Assembly (NCBI GenBank): GCA_951812755.1 | Contig: OX638329.1 | Span: 4,844,522 to 4,908,521, forward strand | Reading direction: 5' to 3' | DNA from: an uncultured Latescibacterota bacterium | Lineage (GTDB): Bacteria > Latescibacterota > UBA2968 | Length of the DNA stretch: 64,000 nucleotides | Part shown: positions 53,298-61,700 of the stretch, piece after piece | Position numbering within the stretch: position 1 is the stretch's first letter | Layout of the letters: every line of letters begins with the position of its first letter | Translations under genes and position numbers: made by a program | Notes under the pieces: model-generated | Told to the model about the DNA's origin: nothing | Seen by the model: only the letters and a program-made list of their open reading frames with translations | Database searches by the model: none

Positions 53298-54449
53298 TTA
53301 TCTGACTCTTTCGACGATGATATGCGCCTTCGATCCGGCACCACCCCGATGACGCCAGACCTGCGTTTCCGTATTTTCCCCGGTAACGCGGATCTCACCC
53401 GTGTTTTCGTCTTTGTAGCTACAGTCCCCCTTGTAGCCCGTGCCGTTGAGGGCTGTCAATTCCACCGCATAGCTCTCGCCTGCCCAGACCGTCAGCGTGT
53501 AGCAGTCCCAGGCATTGTCAATTTCTCCGGAAAATACGGTCCTGCCATCTACATTGACGCTAATCTTATCACCATCTTCGCACTGGTGGTCCCGGATACA
53601 AATTTTAAGGGTCCCCGTCGTGCCCTTGATTTTCATTGGGAAGTCCTGGATGTCCTGATCACTCCAGCTACCCTGACCACTACTGCCAGCCAGGCCGCCG
53701 TAGGCATAAATTTTATCGTCATTGTCGTCCACCACCCACATGGTCGTCCCATCCGACCAGATTCCGGTAGGGGAGTGGTTCCCTGAGGCGAGATCAAAGC
53801 CCTTGTCCGAGTCACGGGCTTTAGATCTCATGTTGTAGGCATAAATCTTATTGCCATAGTCGTCCGCCACCCACATGGTCGTCCCATCCGACCAGATTCC
53901 GTAAGAGTCTTGTCTTCCGGCGGCGTATAGCTTATCGAAGTCCTTGTTCGGATCATGGGCTTTAGATCTCATGTTGTAGGCATAAATTTTATTGAATTGG
54001 TAAGCGCTGTCCACCACCCACATGATCGTCCCATCCGACCAGAGACCTGCAGAGGCGTAGTTTCCAGCGGCGCTTAGCGTATTGAAGTCCTTGTTCGGAT
54101 CATGGGCTTTAGATCTCATGTTGTAGGCATAAATCTTACCGCTTTCCGCCACCCACATGGTCGTCCCGTCCGACCAGATCCCTTTAGAGGAGGTGTTTCC
54201 TGCGGCGCTTAGCGTATTGAAGTCCTTGTCCGGGTCGCGAGCTTTAGATCTCATGTTGTAGGCATAAATCTTACCGCTTTCCGCCACCCACAGGGTTGTC
54301 CCGTCCGACCAGATCCCTTGAGGGCCGTTGTTTCCGGCGTCTTTTAGCGTATCGAAGTCCCTGTCCGGGACGTGGGTCAGGTCTCCTGTCAATGCCGGAC
54401 CTGCCAACACAAACACCGAACAAATGGTCAACAGAATACGGTTCCACAT
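53298..54449 (-). CDS. Secreted repeat beta-propeller protein with C-terminal beta domain
   Basis: A 383-residue exported protein. The ATG at 54449 has GAGGAGG upstream and starts a signal peptide (MWNRILLTICSVFVLAGPA). Five to six repeats of about 46-50 residues follow, each containing GIWSDGTTMWVAD-like and KIYAYNMRSKA-like strands, as in an NHL-like or six-bladed propeller. The C-terminal 115 residues (GTLKICIRDHQCEDGDKISV, then TGYKGDCSYKDENTGEIRV) look like a separate beta-sandwich binding domain. At DNA level the repeats share an almost identical 28-base segment, pointing to recent duplication. A paralogue lacking the C-terminal domain lies at 57832. Function probably extracellular binding. 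Confidence 0.85.
   Translation of the reverse strand: MWNRILLTICSVFVLAGPALTGDLTHVPDRDFDTLKDAGNNGPQGIWSDGTTLWVAESGKIYAYNMRSKARDPDKDFNTLSAAGNTSSKGIWSDGTTMWVAESGKIYAYNMRSKAHDPNKDFNTLSAAGNYASAGLWSDGTIMWVVDSAYQFNKIYAYNMRSKAHDPNKDFDKLYAAGRQDSYGIWSDGTTMWVADDYGNKIYAYNMRSKARDSDKGFDLASGNHSPTGIWSDGTTMWVVDDNDDKIYAYGGLAGSSGQGSWSDQDIQDFPMKIKGTTGTLKICIRDHQCEDGDKISVNVDGRTVFSGEIDNAWDCYTLTVWAGESYAVELTALNGTGYKGDCSYKDENTGEIRVTGENTETQVWRHRGGAGSKAHIIVERVR
53818..54270. repeat. Tandem repeat units in propeller gene
   Basis: A 28-base segment beginning GCTTTAGATCTCATGTTG recurs exactly four times, near 53818, 53959, 54107 and 54241, with a period of about 135-147 bases. A fifth exact copy is at 58151 and a variant near 58017 in the paralogous gene. 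Each unit encodes one propeller blade edge. The nearly unchanged DNA implies recent duplication or gene conversion. Confidence 0.75.
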
Positions 54450-54607
54450 AGATGCCTCCTCTATAAACTGTTTCAAAACTATGGTGATGGAATATTCCTC
54501 CTGCATAACACATCAACCACACCTCAAAAAAATCTTAAAATCCCTCCCAAAAACCAAAAAACCCCACCCCTCCCCACAAATGAGGTAAAGATGTAAAGAA
54601 TCAGGAG

Positions 54608-55676
54608 CTAAAAAGACCGAGCAACTCGAAAACCGAGGAAATTGAGCCGGTTTACGGTGGGCATCCCGTCGCGATTCGCAGAACGCAAATCCCTCGGTAA
54701 GAAGAACCACGAACCACCACGTAATACGCGATAAGAGCAGTCCCCAGATTCCCACGCAGAACCATCTGTCGGTGCGCCCCTATAACTGTCATTCCAACAA
54801 TCTTGCACCCACTCCCTCACATTCCCGTGCAGGTCGCGAAGTCCCAGCCATTGGCCTTGAACAATCCCATTGGAGCTGTCTTCTCAAAATCCCACCGACT
54901 GTGCCGCAACCATCGCAATTGGCGCGGTTGACACCAATCTCGTTGCCCCAGCTATACGCCGTCGTTGAACCAGCGCGCGCCGCATACTCCCACTCCGCCT
55001 CGCTCGGCAAACGATAGTGCTTACCCGTCTGTGACGATAGCCAGGCTACGTACGCTGACGCATCATACCACGAAACATTGATCACAGGACGCCGACCTCG
55101 CCCCCAACCTTCATCGTCTGCTCGCTCGCGACCCGTCGCCTTCGTGAAACGATCGTACTCCACAAACGTCACCTCGTACTTCGACATTTCGAACGATGCT
55201 ATACTCACTACATGCACAGGCACTTCGTTCCCATAACAGTCTATACCCGACACACAGCCCATCCGAAAACGTCCCGACCGAATCACTACCATCTCAGGCT
55301 CCAGCGGTGTTATCTGTGCCGCCTGTTCCGCCTTATTCAACAACGCCAGTGCCTCCTTGTAGAACTGTCCCTTCTTCCCTGCTGTGACTAAATACTTCTG
55401 CACCGCGTCAAGCGTAGTCCGAAGTGAGCCTGCTTTCAAAGCAACCTGTGCATATTTGAAAAGGAACGCTTCCAGCAGGGTGAGATTGTGCTCCTTTTGC
55501 AATCCAACAATCTGATTCATCTGTTTGAAGGCACCTACATAGTCTTTCTTTTCGATTAGCTGTTCTGCCTCAAGCAGATGTTTATCTACCATGATCTCTG
55601 GTGGAAGTTGGGCAGATGCAACTGTGAAGAATCCCAGTGAAAATAGAACAAAAATACTACTGATTACTCCCTGCAT
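54608..55676 (-). CDS. SUMF1-like C-type-lectin-fold protein, frameshifted (putative DGR target 1)
   Basis: The signal peptide begins at 55676 (MQGVISSIFVLFSLGFFTVA), followed by a helical region to about residue 140 and then a SUMF1/FGE-sulfatase domain: MVVIRSGRFRMGCVSGIDCY, INVSWYDASAYVAWLSSQTG, YRLPSEAEWEYAARAGSTT. The frame is broken twice, near 54891-54893 and 54843-54845, each fitting loss of one base from a G-run on the coding strand; the domain then continues correctly to ARSF at 54608. The tail RVLRGGSW-x3-PRD-LRSANR and NRLNFLGFRVARSF has the form of a DGR variable region. It lacks the cysteines of true formylglycine-generating enzymes, so it is not the sulfatase activator. Confidence 0.8.
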
Positions 55677-55739
55677 CTTGTCTCTCTTGTCATTAAAAGC
55701 AAACACCGATAAACATTGATGAGCACGGATGGTTGTGGT

Positions 55740-55901
55740 TTCCTTACTGACAAGAACGCTTGGTTGGACATCTTCGAATACACTGAAGATGGGTATAATC
55801 CGCATCATAGGCATTCTTCAATCGCCTACCATGCGCCGATGGCCTACGAAGCATATGCCGTAATGATTCTATACTGCAAGCTACATCAAACACAGACTTG
55901 A
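55740..55901 (+). pseudogene. IS3-type transposase C-terminal fragment
   Basis: The plus-strand frame translates to KNAWLDIFEYTEDGYNPHHR followed by HSSIAYHAPMAYEAY and a stop, which fits the C-terminal end of the rve/DDE transposase of IS3 family elements (typically IFEYIExxYNxxRxHSxLGYxSP). No upstream transposase, terminal repeat or second orf was found. It is a relic at the 5' side of SUMF1-like gene 1. The rest of the gap 55677-56020 holds no other gene I can support. Confidence 0.7.
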
Positions 55902-56020
55902 AACTCAAGCTCTAAATACTCCACCAAAACGAGAGAACTCCAATTCGTCTTTCTGCGCCTACAAAAGCGATGGCACATTTTTTCGTGTCACTCTCAAAAT
56001 AAGGAACAAGTAACGGTTCC

Positions 56021-56416
56021 TCATTGCCGTTCCATATTTGCAAGAATGGAACCCGTGTGATAAATGATTGTTTCGTTTAGGGAGTCCAGACAGGAAAATT
56101 TCATTTTTGCATGCTTGTGGTGATCAGACAAGTCAGACAGCAGAGAAGTTGTATGAATAAGGCTTGTGTCAAGATGGGCATTGGCCACCATTGCAAGACT
56201 GTCTAATCTCATGATTTGACCTTCTATTTCCTCAATGTTCTTTTCTATCTGTGCCAACCTGCTCTCATCTGCACCATTCTCGACAAAAACTATCACACTT
56301 TCGGCAGCATCTTTAGCAGTGTGAAAAAATGAGATCGCCAAAAAAATCAATATTACGAACGCTTTTTTGGGGTTTTTGCGGGCAAAGACCGAAAAAAGCT
56401 CTATGAGTATTTCCAT
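56021..56416 (-). CDS. Small membrane protein with coiled-coil, unknown
   Basis: A 131-residue protein with an N-terminal hydrophobic helix (AFVILIFLAISFFHTA) after a short basic lead, then about 90 residues in alternating helical pattern (ESRLAQIEKNIEEIEGQIMR) likely to form a coiled coil. AAGGAGG lies seven bases before the ATG at 56416; the GTG at 56422 is too close to the site. No family recognised; not an Avd-type four-helix protein. It lies in the minus-strand cassette with another small membrane protein. Confidence 0.65.
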   Translation of the reverse strand: MEILIELFSVFARKNPKKAFVILIFLAISFFHTAKDAAESVIVFVENGADESRLAQIEKNIEEIEGQIMRLDSLAMVANAHLDTSLIHTTSLLSDLSDHHKHAKMKFSCLDSLNETIIYHTGSILANMERQ

Positions 56417-56443
56417 TTGCACACCTCCTTATCGTTATCCCGC

Positions 56444-56659
56444 CTATGACGAATTCATCTGCATATAGAAGATTTGAATTAGCAGGCCAATTGCCGTGAG
56501 AACAAGACCCACAATAGCAACTATGAAACTATAGTTAATTCTTCTCCTCCATTCATTTGCTATTTGTTCCAATAGTGCCCTAAACAGTATTCTGATCACC
56601 AAGCCCATTGCTACCATAACGACCAGCATGATGACCATCAAGATTATAAGAAATTCCAT
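56444..56659 (-). CDS. Small two-helix membrane protein, unknown
   Basis: A 71-residue protein with two hydrophobic helices (EFLIILMVIMLVVMVAMGLV and FIVAIVGLVLTAIGLLIQIF) joined by a charged loop (LEQIANEWRRRINYS). The ATG at 56659 has GGGAG upstream; a longer frame begins upstream but has no site. It is 27 bases upstream of the coiled-coil protein on the same strand. Unknown function; possibly holin-like or scaffold. Confidence 0.6.
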   Translation of the reverse strand: MEFLIILMVIMLVVMVAMGLVIRILFRALLEQIANEWRRRINYSFIVAIVGLVLTAIGLLIQIFYMQMNSS

Positions 56660-56951
56660 TTTCACTCCCTGGGTTTGAGTTTGTGAAACTTTACATTTTG
56701 AAATCGTCTGCTGTCTGCGGGCTTCACCTGCCTGCTTCAATGATGATTCGCGCCTTTCCCTGCCCACAAACGTGACCGGGATTCTTCTGTAAAGGCTACT
56801 CCTGCCTCACGCCGTTCACATAGGTTTGTTTACGATGATCCCGTGCAGATGAAGAGTGTCGTAATCAGTTTCTGATTTCAGCCACACGACCTAAAAAACA
56901 CTACCTCCCTTCTTTCCGAAAAAGAGATAAAGAAGTAAAAAAAATCAGGAG

Positions 56952-57773
56952 TTAAAGATCCCGGAGAACTCGAAAACCGTAGTTGAAGCTCTGGTGCTCG
57001 GGGTTCCAGTTGGGCGGCGGCGACCCATGGAGGCGCCACGAGCGCATGAGGGGTCGCCCGAAGCGACGCGCCGAACGCAAGTTCCCCGGACCGTTGAACC
57101 ACGAACCACCACGCAAAACGCGCTCAGAGCAGTCTCCTGACAGCCAGGCAAAACCATCTATCGGTGCCCCTTCATAATTTTCATTCCAACAATCTAACCC
57201 CCATTCCCATACATTCCCGTGCATGTCATGAAGCCCCCAACCATTGGCACTGAACGATCCCACTAGTGCTGACCTCTCACCACCCCACACACTGCCGCAA
57301 CCATCGCAATTGGCGCGGTTGCGACCTATCTCATTACCCCAGCTATACTTCGTCGTTGAGCCAGCACGCGCCGCATACTCCCACTCCGCCTCGCTCGGCA
57401 AACGATAACGATCCCTTGTCTGCTCCGATAGCCACTCTGCGTACGCCATCGCATCATACCACGAAACATTGATCACAGGACGACGACCACGGCCCCAGCC
57501 TTCATCGTCTGCCCGCTCGCGTCTCGTCGCATTGGTGAAGGCATCGTACTCCTCAAACGTCACCTCGTACTTCGACAGGGCAAACGAGTCTATACTCACT
57601 GCATGCACAGGCTTCTCACTTTCCCCGCAGTCTATACCCGACACGCAGCCCATCTTAAAACTGCCCGACGGAATCACCACCATCTCAGGTATTGGAAAAC
57701 TCGGTTGGGAATACACTGAATACACTGTCCAGCAACTCACCACAACGACCAGGACTACAAATATGCGCCACAT
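56952..57773 (-). CDS. SUMF1-like C-type-lectin-fold protein (putative DGR target 2)
   Basis: An intact 273-residue secreted protein with signal peptide (MWRIFVVLVVVVSCWTVYSV) and a full SUMF1/FGE-sulfatase domain: MVVIPSGSFKMGCVSGIDCG, INVSWYDAMAYAEWLSEQTR, LPSEAEWEYAARAGSTTKYS, LHDMHGNVWEWGLDCWNENY. The tail RVLRGGSWFNGPGNLRSARR then continues about 40 residues longer than in target 1, to NYGFRVLRDL. It lacks the FGE active cysteines, so no formylglycine activity is expected; sulfatases in the window must rely on another enzyme. It shares the layout of target 1, with the same minus-strand orientation and a preceding propeller gene. AGAGG precedes the ATG. Confidence 0.85.
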   Translation of the reverse strand: MWRIFVVLVVVVSCWTVYSVYSQPSFPIPEMVVIPSGSFKMGCVSGIDCGESEKPVHAVSIDSFALSKYEVTFEEYDAFTNATRRERADDEGWGRGRRPVINVSWYDAMAYAEWLSEQTRDRYRLPSEAEWEYAARAGSTTKYSWGNEIGRNRANCDGCGSVWGGERSALVGSFSANGWGLHDMHGNVWEWGLDCWNENYEGAPIDGFAWLSGDCSERVLRGGSWFNGPGNLRSARRFGRPLMRSWRLHGSPPPNWNPEHQSFNYGFRVLRDL

Positions 57774-57831
57774 ACCGAACCTCTTTCTTGTAGGATTAAA
57801 AACAGATACGACTTACGACATCATTTGACCG

Positions 57832-58365
57832 TCACCTGACTGTTTCCACCTGGATAGCCTGATCTCCCTGATCACTGGCGACGGCCAGGCCGCCGTAGGC
57901 ATAAATCTTATCAAAATGATCGTCCACCACCCACACGGTCATCCCATCCAACCAGATATCCCTGGGCTGGGCATATACTGAGATGTGTAGCTCGAAGTCC
58001 TTGTCCTGGACATGGGCTTTAAACCTCATGTTGTAGGCATAAATTTTACCGTCAGAACTGTCGAGCACCCGCATGGTCGTCCCGTCCGACCAGATCCCTG
58101 CAGGGTAGCTGTTTCCTGCGGCGAGATTGAAGTCCTTGTCCGGGTCAGGGGCTTTAGATCTCATGTTGTAGGCATAAATCTTATCGAAATAGTGGTCCAA
58201 CACCCACATGGTCGTCCCATCCGACCAAATCCCTTCTGGGAATTTGTTTCCTGCAGCTTCCAGCGTATTGAAATCCTTGTCCGGAGCACGGGTCAAGTCT
58301 CCAGCCGATGCCGGACCTATCAACACAAACACCGAACAAATGATCAACATAATACGGTTCCACAT
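57832..58365 (-). CDS. Secreted repeat beta-propeller protein, short copy
   Basis: A 177-residue paralogue of the 53298-54449 product. The ATG at 58365 has GAGGAGG upstream and a closely matching signal peptide (MWNRIMLIICSVFVLIGPAS). It has about four propeller-like repeats (GIWSDGTTMWVLD, KIYAYNMRSKA) and lacks the C-terminal beta domain. The DNA around both starts, including about 45 bases upstream, is nearly identical between the two copies. Its stop is 58 bases before SUMF1-like gene 2, so this gene is the first of the cassette after the sigma-54 promoter at 58477-58492. Confidence 0.82.
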   Translation of the reverse strand: MWNRIMLIICSVFVLIGPASAGDLTRAPDKDFNTLEAAGNKFPEGIWSDGTTMWVLDHYFDKIYAYNMRSKAPDPDKDFNLAAGNSYPAGIWSDGTTMRVLDSSDGKIYAYNMRFKAHVQDKDFELHISVYAQPRDIWLDGMTVWVVDDHFDKIYAYGGLAVASDQGDQAIQVETVR

Positions 58366-58476
58366 AGATGCCTCCTCTATAAGCTGTTTTAAAACTATGG
58401 TGAAAGAAAAAAGCATTAAAAAAGCGTATCCATCTGTCCAATCATCAATCTGACGGGACTCGGAACTTATTTATAC

Positions 58477-58492
58477 TGCAAAAAGTGTGCCA
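58477..58492 (-). promoter_or_regulatory. Sigma-54 (RpoN) promoter
   Basis: On the minus strand the sequence reads TGGCAC-ACTTT-TTGCA, with the -24 GG and -12 GC elements at the standard spacing (TGGCACN-N4-TTGCA). Transcription would start near 58466 and run into the propeller gene beginning at 58365, with a leader of about 100 bases. It is the only full match I found in the window. Confidence 0.75.
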
Positions 58493-58548
58493 ATGTGAGT
58501 ACTGTTCCAGGCCACTATACTCATAAAGGGTTGTTTTATATCAAAAAA

Positions 58549-58596
58549 GAGCCAATCTAACTATATAATATCGTCGTAGAATAGTCGGATTGGCTC
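58549..58596. promoter_or_regulatory. Inverted repeat, possible activator (UAS) site
   Basis: GAGCCAATC at 58549-58557 and GATTGGCTC at 58588-58596 are perfect nine-base inverted arms, 57-104 bases upstream of the minus-strand sigma-54 promoter. Further inverted arms ATAAGAC/GTCTTAT lie at 58601-58622. Such palindromes upstream of a sigma-54 promoter are typical positions for enhancer binding by Fis-type helix-turn-helix activators. Confidence 0.5.
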
Positions 58597-58661
58597 CCGC
58601 ATAAGACTTTACATGGTCTTATAGAAGACGTATTATGGTCTCAGGACTATAGTACATCCTT

Positions 58662-58715
58662 TTTTGTTTGCAAGTGTGAGATACAATATTATGTTTTGTT
58701 TGTAAGTGTGAAATT
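58662..58715. repeat. Direct repeat upstream of activator gene
   Basis: Two copies of TTTTGTTTGCAAGTGTGA (18 bases shown) occur about 33 bases apart, near 58662 and 58695, differing at few positions. They lie about 170-240 bases upstream of the sigma-54 promoter and just before the activator gene, and so could be further enhancer sites or an autoregulatory site. Confidence 0.5.
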
Positions 58716-58749
58716 TAATCTTTTTCACCCATATCACAAGGTTCTTTCT

Positions 58750-61700
58750 ATGACCAAACCACTTGACCGCACAGGCACCTATCGGACTTATTCCATAGCC
58801 GATGGCCTGGCCGGAATGCGCATTGAACACATTGCCGAGGATAGCAAAGGTTATCTCTGGTTCGCCACATGGGGCAACGGTGTTAGTCGCTTCGACGGGG
58901 ACGTGTTCCAGAATTTTACGCGACGGGACGGTCTTATTAATGATCATACTTATTTTATTTTACAAGACAGTCAGAATCGGTTGTGGTTCGGTACCGAAAA
59001 TGGAGTTTGCTGGTACAACGGGACAGTGTTCCACCATTTGGAGGACGAGGGGATCGCTGGTCGTGCTGTGCACAGCATTTACGAAGACAGTGAGGGACGT
59101 ATATGGTTTGGTGGCACGAGAACCATGGGATATTACGACGGCACGGCTTTCCACGATTTGATTCCACTTTATCTGCAAGACTACGAACAGCCGCCTTCTC
59201 CTCAGTGGTCCAACCTGTGTTGGGGTATTACTGAGGATCCGCAAGGTCATATGTGGTTTGGCTTTGACTACCCCATTCGCTTCGATGGTACATCCTTCCA
59301 TCGCTATGATGAGAAAGAGGGATTTCCTCGAGATGGAAACGTCTATTCTGTGGGCAGAGACCCTGCTGGCAAGGTGTGGATTGGTCGGCTTGGGCATCGG
59401 GACGGGCTCTGGTGCTATGCCGATGGTGCTTTCCAGTCTGTTCAGGTAGATCTGGGTGGTGGGTTACGCAAAATTCAGTGTGACGGTACAGGTCGGATGT
59501 GGTTCAGTACTTCAGAAGGGGTGCTTTATCAGGACGGTGAAGGATTTAGCAGATTTACCCCTGCCGATGGCTTGCCCCATCCCGCAGTCAAAGCCGTGTT
59601 TCAAGATCGCGATCATCAGTATTGGTTCGCAACCTGGGGTGGCGTCGTGCTCTACGATACACAGATCAGCGTTTTCGATCTCAGTGCAGAGTTCTCCTCA
59701 AACGTGAGTGAGGTCTCGCAACTCGTGCAAGATCGGCGAGGTGATATATGGGTCGGGTGTGTCGTTTACCTTCTCAATCCCTTGAACAAAAGCGTGTTTC
59801 GCTTCGATGGCGAGCACTTTGCATTCGCAGGCACCGAGTATGACTTTGATATCAACAACTGTTTTGCTATCTACGAGGACCACGAGGGGTATCTGTGGTT
59901 TGGAGGCCGCAACGGGCTGTTTCGCTACGATGGGCAGAAGGTTGAAAAAATAGAAACAATCGCAGAATTAGACGGAAAAAGTATTAGTGCAATCGCCCAG
60001 GACTCGCAAGGAGGATTCCTTTTTGGTCATTGGGAGAACAGCACAGGAACAAAAAGAAAAGATATTTTTGCCAGCGCATTGAAGCTTATTTACCAGCGAG
60101 GGGAGCAGTTCCAGACCATTTTTGTAGAGAATGAGAAGAAAGATCCATTTAGCCGCATTGGCACTGTGGTTATTGGGCGCAATGGCGAGATCTATTTTCA
60201 TCTGGTCTGCCACCATTTCTCAGTTGGTGACAAGGGCCTGGCGCGCTGGCATCCCGAAGATGGTCTTAAATTTTATGGGGTTGAGGATGGGCTAATAGAT
60301 GACAGGGTAAATGACCTGCTATTAGACCGCGCTGGCAACCTGTGGATTGCTACTCAGGGCGGTCTCAGTTGCTTTGATGGCAACATCTTTCACAACTTCA
60401 CAACAGCAGACGGTTTGCCCAGCAACCGCATCCACTGCTTGCACGAGGATCGGAAAGGCCATATTTGGCTCGGCACAGACGGAGGTGTGGCTCACTACGA
60501 CGGTCAGTTTTTCCAGATCATCAAGTCACCGCATATAGGACCGGTTTCCCAGATACTCGAAGATCGCGATGGCGCGTTTTGGTTCGGTACAATCCAAAAT
60601 TCTCTGGTGCGCTACCGTCAGCGGCAAAATCCGCCCCAGATTCGCCCATTGCAAGTGATTGCCAATAAGGTCTATGAAAACGCGAAGGAAGTCATCGTAT
60701 CTAAGACAGACCAGAATGTGATTTTCGAGTATAAGGGCCTGAGTTTTTCCACCCATCCCAGCGACATGCTCTATGTCTATCGTCTGAAGGGATACGACCC
60801 CGATTGGCAACCAGCAACCCGAAAGATGCGGGCGCATTACCGGGACTTACCGCCGGGAGACTACACCTTTCAAGTCAGAGCGATAGATCGCGATCTCAAT
60901 TACTCAGAGATAGCGCATGTGCAACTCTCGATCACAGCAGACCCGCGTATCGAAGCATTGACGGACGTAATTAACCGTCGTGGGAGCCAGAAGTTTATCG
61001 GTCACAGCGCCGCACTGCGACAGTTTCAAGACAACCTTGAAAAAATTGCATCTACCAATATAACCGTGCTGATTCTGGGCGAGACAGGGGTGGGCAAGGG
61101 ACTGGCTGCTCGGATGCTACACGCGCTGAGTGCCCATAGCAATGGACCTTTTATAGAGGTTAATTGCGGTGCGTTGCCCGGGGCGTTGGTCGATAGCGAA
61201 CTGTTTGGGCACGAGAGAGGGGCTTTTACCAGCGCAGTTTCCCACAGACTGGGCAGAGTGGAACTGGCAGAGGGTGGCACGCTCTTTTTAGATGAGGTCG
61301 GCGATATGGCTGTGGAAACGCAAGTCAAGCTGTTGCGCTTGCTGGAAGAGGGCACGTTTGAGCGGGTTGGGAGCAGCGAGACGCTGACGGCAAAGACGCG
61401 GATTGTAGCAGCGACCAATCGCGACTTAAAGGAGATGGTCAATGAAGGTGATTTTCGGGAGGATCTCTATTATCGCCTCAATGCCTTTCTGATGTATTTG
61501 CCACCGCTACGCGAGCGCAAGGAGGATATACCTGAGTTAGCCGAGTATTTTAAGGATCGCCTATCAGCACATATAGGCAAGCAAATTGACCCTTTGACGC
61601 CAGAGATTATCGAGATATTGCAAGCCTACGATTGGCCGGGCAATGTGCGGGAATTAGAGCACACCATACAGCGGGCTGTCATCTTGTGTCCTGATTCTCA

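Noticed and set aside
53818-54270. The repeated 28-base segment looked at first like a CRISPR array.
   Set aside because: The intervals are about 110-120 bases and encode the same propeller blades in frame, so it is a coding tandem repeat and not a CRISPR.
55676-55814. Longer N-terminal extension of SUMF1-like gene 1 up to 55814.
   Set aside because: The extension is not signal-peptide-like and has no ribosome-binding site; the ATG at 55676 starts a clear signal peptide.
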